Numbered from the stretch's first letter, positions 9,040-18,235 are shown. The stretch: DNA of 64,000 nucleotides from CALBGR01 sp964499935 (GCA_964499935.1 CAZCMS010000001.1:744001-808000); one strand, 5' to 3'. Notes: generated by a model not told the origin, from the sequence alone. Translations and numbers: made by a program.

Positions 9040-9441
9040 TTATCCTTTTGCTGTCACTACTAATTGCTTTAATTTACTCTGCACCGAGCTGTCGAGCACC
9101 TTTTCGGGTGTCTGTACAATAACGCCACCTATAAGTGATTCATCAACTGTTTCGCTGACGATTATTGCTGTGTCTGCTTGTTCAGCTTCCTTGATAAACG
9201 TCGCCAACTGTTTCTTTGTTGCTGCGTCCAGTGGGCGAGCAGTGGTTACGTGTGCTGCAACGGTGTTATATTTTGTTGCCAGCACATCTTCGATATCACG
9301 CATAAGAAGCTCCCATTGATTGAGCCGACCTTCGTCTTGTAGATAAGCAATTGCTTTTTGTGCCAACTGCTTTACGTTAGCACCTTTATGCAATTCGTCA
9401 GCTACGTATTCAGCAATCTTACGTCGTGATAGCTTATTCAT
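9040..9441 (-). CDS. atpH: ATP synthase F1 subunit delta
   Basis: The 133-residue protein matches the second half of OSCP/delta best: KYNTVAAHVTTARPLDAATKKQL and VDESLIGGVIVQTPEKVLDSSVQSKLKQL are the conserved C-terminal segments. It is shorter than the about 177 residues of E. coli delta, with a reduced N-terminal helical domain (KIAEYVADELHKG). It links F1 to the peripheral stalk. Confidence 0.9.
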   Translation of the reverse strand: MNKLSRRKIAEYVADELHKGANVKQLAQKAIAYLQDEGRLNQWELLMRDIEDVLATKYNTVAAHVTTARPLDAATKKQLATFIKEAEQADTAIIVSETVDESLIGGVIVQTPEKVLDSSVQSKLKQLVVTAKG

Positions 9442-9444
9442 AAA

Positions 9445-9987
9445 TTATCGCGCTTCCTTTACTGCAGCATCAATCAACGCCTTATCTTTTTTGACATCTA
9501 CTTTTTCGCGAATAATCTTCTCTGTTGCAAGCGCTACAAGCTCGGTTGTTTCCTCACGAAGTGCGGTTCGTGCTTTCACGATATCTTGGTCAAGTTGGGC
9601 ACGTGCATCAGATACGATCTGCTCTGCACGCTGCTTTGCCTTATCTTCAGCTTCTTTCACCATTGCAGTCGCTTCTTTGTGTGCAGTCTCGACAATCTCC
9701 GATGACTCCTTACGAGCCTCAGCAAATAGTCTTTCAACTTCTTTTTGCGTCTGCTCGGCCTTTGCTTCAGCTTCGTTTGCTGCAGCCACACTCTCTTCAA
9801 TTGCACGTTCGCGCTTTTCGATTGCTCCAATCAGATAAGGGTAGACAAACTTGCCTAAAATCCACACCAAAAACGCAAATGCGAGTATCTGCAAGATCAG
9901 CAATCGAGCATCAATACCAAGCGCACCAAATAAGGTGTCGCTTTTCTCTGCTTCTGTGCTTGCTAGTATTGGTAGTATCTGAATCAT
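9445..9987 (-). CDS. atpF: ATP synthase F0 subunit b
   Basis: The 180-residue protein has one N-terminal membrane segment (LLILQILAFAFLVWILGKFVY, about residues 29-50) followed by a long charged coiled coil (RERAIEESVAAANEAEAKAEQTQKEVERL). It forms the peripheral stalk. About 28 residues precede the membrane segment, somewhat longer than in E. coli. Confidence 0.95.
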   Translation of the reverse strand: MIQILPILASTEAEKSDTLFGALGIDARLLILQILAFAFLVWILGKFVYPYLIGAIEKRERAIEESVAAANEAEAKAEQTQKEVERLFAEARKESSEIVETAHKEATAMVKEAEDKAKQRAEQIVSDARAQLDQDIVKARTALREETTELVALATEKIIREKVDVKKDKALIDAAVKEAR

Positions 9988-10002
9988 ACTTTAGTACTAC
10001 TC

Positions 10003-10215
10003 CTAGATAAACTTCGCAATAATAGCTACGATGATCGCGATGATCGCCAAAGCATCGACAAATGAAATACCAAGAATCATCAAAGTTCGGATTTCACCAA
10101 TCTTTTCTGGATTACGACCTGCTGCATGCATTGCACCATTTGCTGCAATACCAGCGCCAAGTGCTGCACCTGCTGCTGCGATACCGTATGTTAGACCGAA
10201 TGCTAATTGTTCCAT
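10003..10215 (-). CDS. atpE: ATP synthase F0 subunit c
   Basis: The 70-residue hairpin has two membrane helices joined by the polar loop GRNPEKIGEIRT. The ion-binding carboxylate is Asp54 (FVDALAII), as in E. coli, not the Glu of most bacteria. The Gln and Glu-Ser ligands of sodium c-rings are not visible, so proton coupling is the likelier reading. Confidence 0.95.
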   Translation of the reverse strand: MEQLAFGLTYGIAAAGAALGAGIAANGAMHAAGRNPEKIGEIRTLMILGISFVDALAIIAIIVAIIAKFI

Positions 10216-10263
10216 ATTGTTATTAATCTCCTTATATTTTACAATTCACTAACTTAATTATTA

Positions 10264-11097
10264 CTAATCATTGCCACTCGACACAAGCTGTTGTTTAGGT
10301 GTATCAGAAATGGAATGATCTTCTTCGTGCTCTTCGTGGCCATGCGTTGCAAGCCCCAAAGAGATAAATACAATGGTCAGCATAAAGAAAATATATGCCT
10401 GAACCGTACCGATAAATAACTCGAAAATATAGAATGGTGGCAACACGAGAGGGGAAACGTACAGTGTCAAAAATGCAATCATCATAAGCAAAATTTCACC
10501 CGCAAACACGTTACCAAACAGACGCAAGCTAAGTCCTACGAAACGAGAAAATTCAGCAATTAATTCTAGGATGCCTTCGAATGCCCCAACAACATCCTTG
10601 AAAGGGTTGCGGAAATAGCGCCCCAGATTACCAAAGAAACCGTGCTTTCGAATAGCGTACAGCTGCACCATTACTACGGTGACTATAGCTAATGCAAATG
10701 TCATATTAAGATCAGCTACCAAACTTCGAAATACTGGCGTTTCTTCCCAGGTAATCGGGCCAACAATTGGCAAAATACCAACCCAGTAGTTAATAAGGAT
10801 GAATAGGAACATCGTAATAGCCAGTGGCGCAATTTTTTTAGCTGTTTTTTTGTCGCCAAGTACATCTTCAACGTTCTGATACAGCATTTCGAAGATCCAT
10901 TGCACCAAGCTCACAAAATGGTTTTTCTGACCACGTCGCACCTTATGTGCTACATAAAACAACATCCACAAAAGCAGTCCTGTACCTAAGACTCCTGTGA
11001 TAATCGCATTGGTAACAGGGAAGCCAAATACCGAAAATACTTCCTCGGCAGGAAGGCTTACGTGTGGTGATTTTGCTTCGGCAAAAAATTGTAACAT
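10264..11097 (-). CDS. atpB: ATP synthase F0 subunit a
   Basis: The 277-residue membrane protein carries the essential Arg (R182) in SLRLFGNVFAGEI, and the late helices with FIGTVQAYIFFMLTIVFISLGLATHG. It forms the ion half-channels with the c-ring. The C-terminus is an acidic, His-rich tail (HGHEEHEEDH). Confidence 0.95.
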   Translation of the reverse strand: MLQFFAEAKSPHVSLPAEEVFSVFGFPVTNAIITGVLGTGLLLWMLFYVAHKVRRGQKNHFVSLVQWIFEMLYQNVEDVLGDKKTAKKIAPLAITMFLFILINYWVGILPIVGPITWEETPVFRSLVADLNMTFALAIVTVVMVQLYAIRKHGFFGNLGRYFRNPFKDVVGAFEGILELIAEFSRFVGLSLRLFGNVFAGEILLMMIAFLTLYVSPLVLPPFYIFELFIGTVQAYIFFMLTIVFISLGLATHGHEEHEEDHSISDTPKQQLVSSGND

Positions 11098-11103
11098 TCT
11101 TAT

Positions 11104-11355
11104 TTAATTATTCACTTTCTTTATCTGCGCACGCACGAGCATAACTGCTGTAATTGACCCCACAACAATCCCAATTATTAAAAATATCGGAACCGTATCA
11201 AAGGCTTTATCTGCCCACAACCCTAAAAGAGTACCACTGATGGACGGTATAAACAACCTCCAAGTTGTATCTCCAACGGTTGCAAAAACCATCAGCACAG
11301 TTTTAGAATCTGGTGCCGACGCTTTGTCGTCATCTTTTGGCGGGCCTACGGACAT
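11104..11355 (-). CDS. AtpI-like small membrane protein, first gene of the atp operon
   Basis: The 83-residue protein has two hydrophobic segments (LFIPSISGTLLGLWADKAF and VPIFLIIGIVVGSITAVMLV), the layout of AtpI/AtpZ-like proteins that usually lead atp operons and assist c-ring assembly. The ATG lies about 5 nt after the expected transcription start, so the operon mRNA is nearly leaderless. Confidence 0.75.
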   Translation of the reverse strand: MSVGPPKDDDKASAPDSKTVLMVFATVGDTTWRLFIPSISGTLLGLWADKAFDTVPIFLIIGIVVGSITAVMLVRAQIKKVNN

Positions 11356-11366
11356 ATTCGTACTGT

Positions 11367-11410
11367 ATTATACCTTTTATCCCAACACCTTTCAAGGGGC
11401 TTAGGTGTTG
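11367..11410 (-). promoter_or_regulatory. atp operon promoter with an inverted repeat around the -35 box
   Basis: On the minus strand TTGAAA (11390-11395) and TATAAT (11367-11372) have the ideal 17-nt spacing. The -35 box lies within an inverted repeat, CAACACC (11383-11389) and GGTGTTG (11404-11410), which could be an operator or a hairpin. The ATG at 11355 follows the -10 box by 11 nt. Confidence 0.8.
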
Positions 11411-11554
11411 ATCTTTATCAAATAAGCCGTCCCCACGACAAAGTAAGTCGAGCAAGATATATAGGGCAATAATCAGATAAATCTAAGTGTTAATTGCGCT
11501 CGTTTACATAGAGACGTCCACCTCGGCATAGCGTTGCATGCTATAATTAATGAT

Positions 11555-11809
11555 ATGAGTAAGCAAAATATTACAATTTATAGTGCAGATTGGTGTGGAT
11601 TTTGCCATGCTGCAAAAGCCTATCTCGATAAAGCAGGCATAACATACACCGAAAAGAACATCGAGACAGATCCAGCCAACGCTGAAGAATCAATTAAAAA
11701 ATCTGGACAAGCAGGCATCCCTGTTATCGATATAGCAGGTGACATCATCGTAGGATTCGATCGCCCAAACATTGACAGCACCCTCAAAAAACACGGCATC
11801 ACAGACTAA
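11555..11809 (+). CDS. Glutaredoxin-like protein
   Basis: The 84-residue protein has the thioredoxin-fold redox motif CGFC (Cys14, Cys17) after IYSADW, and the cis-Pro segment AGIPVIDIAGDIIVGFD. It would reduce disulfides or mixed disulfides in the cytoplasm. The ATG at 11555 is chosen because TATAAT ends 7 nt before it, giving a leaderless mRNA, and because the fold starts right there. Confidence 0.88.
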   Translation: MSKQNITIYSADWCGFCHAAKAYLDKAGITYTEKNIETDPANAEESIKKSGQAGIPVIDIAGDIIVGFDRPNIDSTLKKHGITD

Positions 11810-11874
11810 TTTTGTAATATATCTTACAACAATCTCCCAAAAATCATGAAAAAATATAGCTGCAAAGGCTATTC

Positions 11875-12267
11875 ATGAGAAAACAGGAAAGTCAACTACC
11901 CGAAAACTACACTATCACTGATATAGAAGGTGTGTTCACGCACGATGAAATTCTAGAAATTGACACTTATCAAAGAGAGCAAGCAGCACATCCTCGCTTT
12001 CTGATCCAAGGCCCCATACCACTATCTATCATTGATAAATACAGAAGAGACGATGATAAAGATATTCGAGATCTCCACAAACTTACTGGCAATATGTCAC
12101 GCTTTGATGAAGCCACTGAAGCAATTATCGCAGAAGATGTGGTGATGAAAGCCATCAAAGAAGCTACTAGCCCGAAATATAAGTATCCAAAGGAGGATGT
12201 AGCCGAGGCACAACGTGCTCGTCGCTCCGTCATCGCGTATCTTGCAGTAAAATCTACCGTCGTATAA
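11875..12267 (+). CDS. Hypothetical protein, 130 residues
   Basis: No family recognised. It is soluble, charged, with helical stretches (EIDTYQREQAAH, RYDEATEAII-like region) and a C-terminal helix rich in Arg (EAQRARRSVIAYLAVKS). It sits 16 nt before the CobO-like gene but that gene has its own -10 box. Confidence 0.65.
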   Translation: MRKQESQLPENYTITDIEGVFTHDEILEIDTYQREQAAHPRFLIQGPIPLSIIDKYRRDDDKDIRDLHKLTGNMSRFDEATEAIIAEDVVMKAIKEATSPKYKYPKEDVAEAQRARRSVIAYLAVKSTVV

Positions 12268-12283
12268 ATGCTATACTAACTGC

Positions 12284-12853
12284 ATGTCGTTTGAGGATTT
12301 TAAGACCAAAGATTCTGTGGTCATTGTTTACACAGGGGAGAATAAAGGGAAAACCAGCGCTGGGCTGGGGTTATTAATTCGCACACTCGGAAATCGCGGT
12401 AACGTTGCATTTATTCAGTTCATTAAATATTGGGGCGTCAGCGAACATATTTTTATTCGTGACATTCAACCACTTTTTAAAGATCAGTTGTACTTTTACA
12501 AAGGTGGCAAAGGGTTTTATAACGCCGGCGATCTCAGTGAAAATCACATTACACCAGAGCAACATAAGCAAGCAGCGGAGGAGACATACCAAGATGCACT
12601 ACAAGCAGCGACAAGTGGCAACTACGATATGGTAATTTGCGACGAGATCAATAATGCCGTGCATGATGGGCTGCTTACAAAAGCACAGATGAAAAGATTG
12701 ATTGAATCGCGCGCTCCAAAGACAAGCCTCTGCTTCACCGGACGCAACTTCCCAGAGGAATTTTTACCGCTCACAGATATCGCAACAGAGATGAAAAAGC
12801 TCAAACATCACTTCGACGACAAATTCATCGCCCAAAAGGGAATTGACTACTAA
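12284..12853 (+). CDS. CobO/BtuR-like corrinoid adenosyltransferase family protein
   Basis: The 189-residue protein has the P-loop GENKGKTS (18-25) in VIVYTGENKGKTSAGLGL, the following RTLGNRGNVAFIQFIK, and a Walker B-like DMVICDEINNAVHDGLL. These match CobO/CobA/BtuR ATP:cob(I)alamin adenosyltransferases. No cobalamin genes are near. TATACT ends 6 nt before the ATG. A role in B12 salvage is inferred from family only. Confidence 0.8.
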   Translation: MSFEDFKTKDSVVIVYTGENKGKTSAGLGLLIRTLGNRGNVAFIQFIKYWGVSEHIFIRDIQPLFKDQLYFYKGGKGFYNAGDLSENHITPEQHKQAAEETYQDALQAATSGNYDMVICDEINNAVHDGLLTKAQMKRLIESRAPKTSLCFTGRNFPEEFLPLTDIATEMKKLKHHFDDKFIAQKGIDY

Positions 12854-12894
12854 ATTGACTGTTTAGCTATAATTTGTTATAATATCAAGATAGT

Positions 12895-14832
12895 ATGAGT
12901 GATCTTCAGCCCAAGTCAGAAGGTGAAATATTTCCTGAGCGCACAACCACAAGTTTTATGCTCGATCAGCACTTCACTGAATGCAGCATGCCGGCCAGTA
13001 ACGCCAATGCTTTGGCGCATGAGCTTATTCAGGAGAAACTTTCAGTACCGCAACAAGCTTTTGTGATTGACAAGAGTGGATTCAGGGAAGAATTTGTTGC
13101 ACGGCGCTTTCTAACTACTGATATTGTCAAACATCCTGAGAGCCAAGCGCTACGCTACGCACTTGCAACATCGCGAGGAGAAAACAAGAGTCCACGGCTG
13201 ATTGCATTTTTCAATGGTGATCTAGCGGTACAGGTAGCTGCATTTGAAACCCGAAAAGACGATAGATGCAATTTTGTGCAACTTGGGCAAGAATTTCAAG
13301 ACGAGAACTACATTGCATACACCACTGATCATTCACGCTTAGAATATATCCACGCCATAAAAGCCCTACTTACAGATAAGTACGGTGCGGAAGAGCTTGG
13401 CCTGCTAACTGATTTTACACTCAGAGAAATAGATCTGATACAGCAAGAACCTCTCGATTCCGAAAGGCTTGCAGGTATACAGCGAAAAATGCGAGAACAG
13501 ATTGAGCGCGCAAGAACTACAAAGCCGATACACATCCATCTCGCAAACGGAGAAGATATTCCAGCGCAGGGGATGCTTGAAACAACGTTTCCTGATTGGG
13601 ATCTATCTATTCCCTTAAGTGACGGACGAGAAATTTCACTTGTCGCCTTACAGCACTGTGCTCCTCGCAGTAAGCTTGGCTCATTAATGCTCAAGGGAAA
13701 GCTAAGAACAATCGGACAAGGTAATATCATACTAGCTGCAAAGACAGGTGATGACATTGCTGTCCCCTTATACGAATTTTCCGAACACGGAACAGCCGTC
13801 CTTGATACGTCTGGAAAACCGATTACACGCGATGAAGCTGCAACTCTTCAAAGACTAGTTGAAAATGCAGATGACTCCAATGTTTGGTGTATCGAGAAAG
13901 AACTCGATTTTGCAAAATCAGACTATTCACGCGAAGAAGTTATCGTTCACCTTCACTCCTTGCTAGAAAAAGCCGAAGAAAACAAAGACACGGCTGAAGC
14001 AAGCATATCGACCCTCATGGAGATAGGCATACTAGCAAGACAGGACCCCAAACGCGCAGCTCATAAACTCATGGCTTTAAAGGAAAAAGAAGAGAGCAGG
14101 GAAGATAGCGAAAAGAAAGCCCAGCAAAAGCTCGTCGATTCACACATTCAAGCTGCGGGCCACCTAGCCACAGCCCTGAGGATGCTTGATCCAGAGTATC
14201 CCTACGACCTTGCTCCCAGTAATCCTAATCCCTTCAGGCGTTATTTTACCTCTGCCGATCCGTATTCCCCTGATGTACAGTCATTGTGCAAGGAGTTTCA
14301 CGAAAAACAGTATGGCACCATAGATCTTACAGCGAAATTTGAGGATATCTTTCGCTCGACAGGCGAATCAGTATTTATACATAGACGTAAACTCACTAAG
14401 CTCATTCGTGTCGCTGAGCTTACAAAAGAGCTACAAGATACTAGAACTAATCCACGCCATGCGCATGTTGCCTTTGCTCAGCAGCCTAGCGTGCAAGAGA
14501 AAATCACCACCGAATTAGGAGAACATCAACCAAAACTAGACGCCCTCAAGGATCGTCTAGCCGAACTCTCGGAAGAAAGTTCCGGAGTAGCTCATGGTAT
14601 ATACCAAGAATACCCAACCTCAACTGGCACAACAAATTTAGACGTGAGCGCTGAAGTGGGCTACAAAAATGGAACATACAAATTGCGACTTTATTTGACA
14701 CCAGATGGTCAGCAGGGCAAAAAAGAACCACTTACTCGTTTTGATGGCGAGATTTCGCGAGTTTTTCCAAATAACATCGACGATGATGAGATCGATGAGT
14801 TACTCGACCTGCTAAAAGTTATCAACACTTGA
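12895..14832 (+). CDS. Large orphan protein, 645 residues
   Basis: I do not recognise the family. The N-terminal 200 residues look globular (FIDKSGFREEFVARRFL, IAFFNGDLAVQVAAFE); the middle (about 330-430) is a charged helical or coiled-coil region (EKAEENKDTAEASISTL, KEKEESREDSEKKAQQ); the C-terminus has a beta-rich segment (GTTNLDVSAEVGYKNGTYKLRLYL) and an acidic end. No signal peptide or membrane segment is seen. TATAAT lies 11 nt before the ATG. It is monocistronic and ends before a long hairpin. Confidence 0.8.
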   Translation: MSDLQPKSEGEIFPERTTTSFMLDQHFTECSMPASNANALAHELIQEKLSVPQQAFVIDKSGFREEFVARRFLTTDIVKHPESQALRYALATSRGENKSPRLIAFFNGDLAVQVAAFETRKDDRCNFVQLGQEFQDENYIAYTTDHSRLEYIHAIKALLTDKYGAEELGLLTDFTLREIDLIQQEPLDSERLAGIQRKMREQIERARTTKPIHIHLANGEDIPAQGMLETTFPDWDLSIPLSDGREISLVALQHCAPRSKLGSLMLKGKLRTIGQGNIILAAKTGDDIAVPLYEFSEHGTAVLDTSGKPITRDEAATLQRLVENADDSNVWCIEKELDFAKSDYSREEVIVHLHSLLEKAEENKDTAEASISTLMEIGILARQDPKRAAHKLMALKEKEESREDSEKKAQQKLVDSHIQAAGHLATALRMLDPEYPYDLAPSNPNPFRRYFTSADPYSPDVQSLCKEFHEKQYGTIDLTAKFEDIFRSTGESVFIHRRKLTKLIRVAELTKELQDTRTNPRHAHVAFAQQPSVQEKITTELGEHQPKLDALKDRLAELSEESSGVAHGIYQEYPTSTGTTNLDVSAEVGYKNGTYKLRLYLTPDGQQGKKEPLTRFDGEISRVFPNNIDDDEIDELLDLLKVINT

Positions 14833-14865
14833 TAGCAGCCATACCTTTATCAATTAAACATGGAA

Positions 14866-14923
14866 ATGCCCCGGCTATGTGGTGAACTCGAAAACGAGCT
14901 CAACTATCACATTACCGGGGCAT
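14866..14923 (-). terminator. Long hairpin downstream of the first beta-helix gene
   Basis: ATGCCCCGG (14866-14874) and CCGGGGCAT (14915-14923) enclose an inner imperfect stem around GAAAAC. It lies between convergent genes. On the minus strand it is followed by only a short T tract. A similar long hairpin follows the third beta-helix gene. Confidence 0.55.
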
Positions 14924-14962
14924 CTTGCGCTACTGCGGACTACCTCATACAAGGGAGATGGA

Positions 14963-15529
14963 TCACCACGGACCGAACGTCACAGGAAATTCCTGAGAGT
15001 ACCCGGCGCCAAGCCTGAAGCCCCGACCAAGTTCCTTTGCGTTAGGACCACCTTCCACTCCCTTGCCTGCGTAGAACTCGTCACCATACGCGCTGTTTTC
15101 TCCGATCTTGCATCCGGAGCACACCAAAGCGCATACACCCATGGTGACATGATGACCTACCGTCACAGAGTGTTCGATGATCGAACGACGACCGATACTG
15201 CAACTGTGATCAACCGTACTACCGTCGCCGATATGGACCAGACACCCCAATCTGGTTCCCATTCCTACAAACGCACGGACGCCGATTCGAACACCCCAGT
15301 GCAGAGTGCAACCACGACGGACTTCAGCCAACGGACCCACCACAGCAAATCGAGACACAAACGCGGTCTCATCCACCGTAGCAGAGCTAGCAACCCAGCC
15401 ACCGCCGTTGGGGTGACGACGAAACGCCACACCATCCGCACTGACATACTGCTCGCCGGCAAACAGCCAGCGCCATACCGATGCAATCTTTCGAAACATC
15501 GGGTACCACCTCTCTCTCGTCTCTGACAA
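14963..15529 (-). CDS. Left-handed beta-helix protein with RHPNGGGWV motif (copy 1)
   Basis: The 188-residue protein has a short N-terminal part with aromatic residues (RWYPMFRKIASVWRWLF), then FRRHPNGGGWVASSATVDETAFVS and hexapeptide repeats of the left-handed parallel beta-helix type ([V/I]G...V[R/H]...). Such repeats occur in acyltransferases and in structural or binding proteins; the single-turn His and the substrate loops of acetyltransferases are not obvious here. Two further proteins with the same motif lie at 17635 and 18236. The base composition is higher in GC than the flanks. Function unknown. Confidence 0.8.
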   Translation of the reverse strand: MSETRERWYPMFRKIASVWRWLFAGEQYVSADGVAFRRHPNGGGWVASSATVDETAFVSRFAVVGPLAEVRRGCTLHWGVRIGVRAFVGMGTRLGCLVHIGDGSTVDHSCSIGRRSIIEHSVTVGHHVTMGVCALVCSGCKIGENSAYGDEFYAGKGVEGGPNAKELGRGFRLGAGYSQEFPVTFGPW

Positions 15530-15634
15530 TAAATGTGCTTTGCATGCGCAAGATTAGGCCTATAGTAGTACAACTGCAATAATTAAGCAATTTTTAATAT
15601 TTCTATTGATTCAATCTGTTGTACAACTCACAGA

Positions 15635-16492
15635 CTAAATAAATTTCGTAGGGTCAACTCGAGATGCAGGTAAGCGTGATGTGAATACGCGTGACCAAGT
15701 AAACTTTTCAAGCTCTGGGTCGTAGCCACGATATAAAATCCGTGCTGGGACATAACAGGCAATCGCTAGCGCAACTACGGTATACATATGTTTACGGCTT
15801 TTAAGTTGATGCTGTGCGTAGGTATGCGGGCTCATAAACACATAGTTTGCAAATTGCAAAAACCCTACATCAGTACGTCGGGCAGAAATTTTGGCGTGCA
15901 ATCGCTCGTCAAATGCGACCTCATGGCCGTATTCCTGCAAGTGTATTGCAAGGTCAAAATCTTCGTGCATATTACTTTTTCGACACATTGCATGACGCAC
16001 GCGCAGCCACGCTGATCGACGCATTGCCATGCTGGCACCCTGTAAATATATCGTGTCTGTCTCGCCAAGCAACCGCGCCAAACGTCGTCTAAAAAAGAGG
16101 TCAATCCTATCAACAAGTCTTGCAAGCCCGACGTCATAGTGCATGACCCCTGAAATTGCCGAAACATGTGAATTTTCAAAAATCCGCTGCACATTCTCAA
16201 CCCAATCTGCAGGCATAATCGTATCAACGTCAATCCGCCCAATAATCTCACCGCTCGCAGCGTCAAACCCTTTGTCACGAGCAAACACAACGCCTTGGCG
16301 AGTTTCGCTTAAAACAGTTACAAAAGGGTACTTTGCAGCAATTTCTGCGGTATTATCTGTTGAATTATTGTCGACTACGATTACTTCCTGGGGAGCAACG
16401 GTCTGTTCTTGAATTGCGTCTAGGCATTGTTCGATGAAATCTGCTTCGTTATAGGCAGGAATTACGATACTAACATTTGATGTGCGTTTCAT
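15635..16492 (-). CDS. GT2-family glycosyltransferase
   Basis: The 285-residue protein has the GT-A fold signatures VSIVIPAYNEADFIEQCLDAI, VVDNNSTDNT, a DxD-type RIDVDTIMP and the acceptor-side region YLQGASMAMRRSAW. A hydrophobic stretch near the C-terminus (YTVVALAIACYVPARIL) may anchor it to the membrane. It should transfer a sugar from a nucleotide donor during surface glycan synthesis. Its start overlaps the opposite-strand region upstream of the glycosidase-like gene, giving a divergent arrangement. Confidence 0.88.
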   Translation of the reverse strand: MKRTSNVSIVIPAYNEADFIEQCLDAIQEQTVAPQEVIVVDNNSTDNTAEIAAKYPFVTVLSETRQGVVFARDKGFDAASGEIIGRIDVDTIMPADWVENVQRIFENSHVSAISGVMHYDVGLARLVDRIDLFFRRRLARLLGETDTIYLQGASMAMRRSAWLRVRHAMCRKSNMHEDFDLAIHLQEYGHEVAFDERLHAKISARRTDVGFLQFANYVFMSPHTYAQHQLKSRKHMYTVVALAIACYVPARILYRGYDPELEKFTWSRVFTSRLPASRVDPTKFI

Positions 16493-16530
16493 TACTTAAA
16501 TATTGTATCGTATGCGACAATATATGTGCA

Positions 16531-17628
16531 GTGAATGTACAAAAAATATTAAATCAGTCCAAGCGTTTCTGCATCCGTGTGAAGGGTATTTTTCAGAGGT
16601 GGTGGCGCAAGGCGTGGTGGACCAAAACTATCACTATTATTGTGTTAGTGATTTTTGTTATTTTAGCATCTTTATACGGCATAGCTCGGTGGTACGTAGC
16701 TTCAAACGCGCATAAACCGCTGCAATTAGGCGTTAGTTTTGTGCCAGATTATGCCCGAAGTCTTGATTTAAGTGCCGAAGAAACTATGGACGCACTTATT
16801 GATGATGTTGGGGTGCGACAATTCAGGCTTGTCAGTTACTGGAACAAACACGAGCCAGAGCAGGGGAAGTACGATTTCAGCGACCTTGACTGGCAGTTTC
16901 AAAAAGCCGAAAAAGCTGATGCCAAAGTGTCGCTAGCAATAGGGTTGCGCCAACCGCGCTGGCCCGAGTGTCATATGCCTGAGTGGGCGAGCAAGTTGCC
17001 AGATAAACAATGGCAGGCTGAACTCAATAAATATATAGGGGTAGTGATTGATCGCTATAAAAATTCGCCGAGCCTGCAGAGCTATCAACTCGAGAATGAA
17101 TATTTTAATGATTTTGGAGAATGCCCCGACCATACTCGCGACCGATTAATCAAAGAATTTAATGTAGCGAAAAAGCATGATTCAAAACATCCAATTATCA
17201 TTTCGCGCAGTAATAACATGCCGTCGCTTGTACTTGGCAATCCACAACCAGATCTTGTAGGAGCTTCAGTATACCGCAGAGTGTGGGATGCCAAGGTCAC
17301 CAAGAGCTACTACAGCTATCCATTTCCGTCATGGTATTACGCAAGTGTCGCAGGATTGCAAAAAATTGTCACTGGCAAAGATACAGTACTGCACGAAATG
17401 CAAATGGAGCCGTGGCCAGCTAGCGGACAATTTATCGCCGATACTTCTATTGCAGAGCAGGATAAATCCTTCAAAGCTGATGGCTTTTCTGGACGAATAG
17501 ACTTCGCTAAAAATACCGGTATGCGCACTATTGACCTATGGGGAGCAGAGTGGTGGTACTGGAGACTTGAGAAGAAAAATGACCCAAGTATGTGGAACGA
17601 AGCAAAAGAAGCTTTTCGATCAAATTAG
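16531..17628 (+). CDS. Membrane-anchored TIM-barrel glycoside hydrolase-like protein (copy 1)
   Basis: The protein has a basic, aromatic N-terminus (RWWRKAWWTK) and one signal-anchor helix (TITIIVLVIFVILASLYGIA), then a catalytic-looking domain facing outward: LGVSFVPDYARSL, RLVSYWNKHEPEQGKYDF, QLENEYFND (candidate acid/base Glu) and HEMQMEPW (candidate nucleophile Glu). This is the order seen in clan GH-A families such as GH5, GH39 and GH42. The GTG at 16531 is chosen as the first codon after an AATATAT-like -10; an upstream in-frame ATG at 16477 is possible. Copy 2 at 18929 lacks the anchor. Confidence 0.7.
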   Translation: MNVQKILNQSKRFCIRVKGIFQRWWRKAWWTKTITIIVLVIFVILASLYGIARWYVASNAHKPLQLGVSFVPDYARSLDLSAEETMDALIDDVGVRQFRLVSYWNKHEPEQGKYDFSDLDWQFQKAEKADAKVSLAIGLRQPRWPECHMPEWASKLPDKQWQAELNKYIGVVIDRYKNSPSLQSYQLENEYFNDFGECPDHTRDRLIKEFNVAKKHDSKHPIIISRSNNMPSLVLGNPQPDLVGASVYRRVWDAKVTKSYYSYPFPSWYYASVAGLQKIVTGKDTVLHEMQMEPWPASGQFIADTSIAEQDKSFKADGFSGRIDFAKNTGMRTIDLWGAEWWYWRLEKKNDPSMWNEAKEAFRSN

Positions 17629-17634
17629 TATACG

Positions 17635-18057
17635 CTACTGTGTAACTCTATAAAGATTTTCGTCGTGAATAATTGGCGGATTTGCAAGCTCTGCGCGCAC
17701 CAGCACTGATCCGTCGATGATACTTAGACGACCGCGAGGCATAGCATCATCTCTCTCTATAGTGGAATATTCTACAATCGAATTTACTACCTGAATGCCA
17801 TTTACACTTTCGCCACCATGTATATCTGAATCACGGACCATAGAATCACCAGAGACGCATACATTGCCCGTGATCCTAGACAATCCGCGCACTGCTGCAT
17901 TTTGAGAAACCCTTACGCCAGGCTCTACATCTGCCGTTTCGTCAACCCAGCCACCACCGTTGGGGTGGCGCCTGCATGTCACCCCTCTGTATTCACCAAC
18001 TTCTAAGAGATACTCTGGAATATAATCTGGGCACGTATCAGGATTCGGGTTTTTCAT
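17635..18057 (-). CDS. Beta-helix-like protein with RHPNGGGWV motif (copy 2)
   Basis: The 140-residue protein starts with a short acidic stretch and YRGVTCRRHPNGGGWVDETADVEPGVRVSQNA, then loose hexapeptide repeats (VRGLSRITGNVCVSGDSMVRDSDI). It is shorter and less regular than copies 1 and 3. It converges on the glycosidase-like gene with a gap of only 6 nt, so there is no room for a separate terminator. Confidence 0.75.
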   Translation of the reverse strand: MKNPNPDTCPDYIPEYLLEVGEYRGVTCRRHPNGGGWVDETADVEPGVRVSQNAAVRGLSRITGNVCVSGDSMVRDSDIHGGESVNGIQVVNSIVEYSTIERDDAMPRGRLSIIDGSVLVRAELANPPIIHDENLYRVTQ

Positions 18058-18148
18058 GTCGCATGTATTATGGCATTTCCTTACTTAAAATACAACAATA
18101 TTATTTTATTAATTTTATCTTAAATTATGAGAGCGTTCGAAAAGCAAA

Positions 18149-18209
18149 ATACCCTGGTGATGTGATAGTAATCCCGAAGGACCAAACAATATCACACCAC
18201 GCAGGGTAT
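18149..18209 (-). terminator. Long hairpin terminator downstream of the third beta-helix gene
   Basis: ATACCCTG (18149-18156) pairs with CAGGGTAT (18202-18209); an inner stem pairs TGTGATA with TATCACA. On the minus strand the stem runs into GGGTATTTTGC, so it can act as an intrinsic terminator. Confidence 0.6.
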
Positions 18210-18235
18210 CTTACACACTACATATGTTCGCTGAT

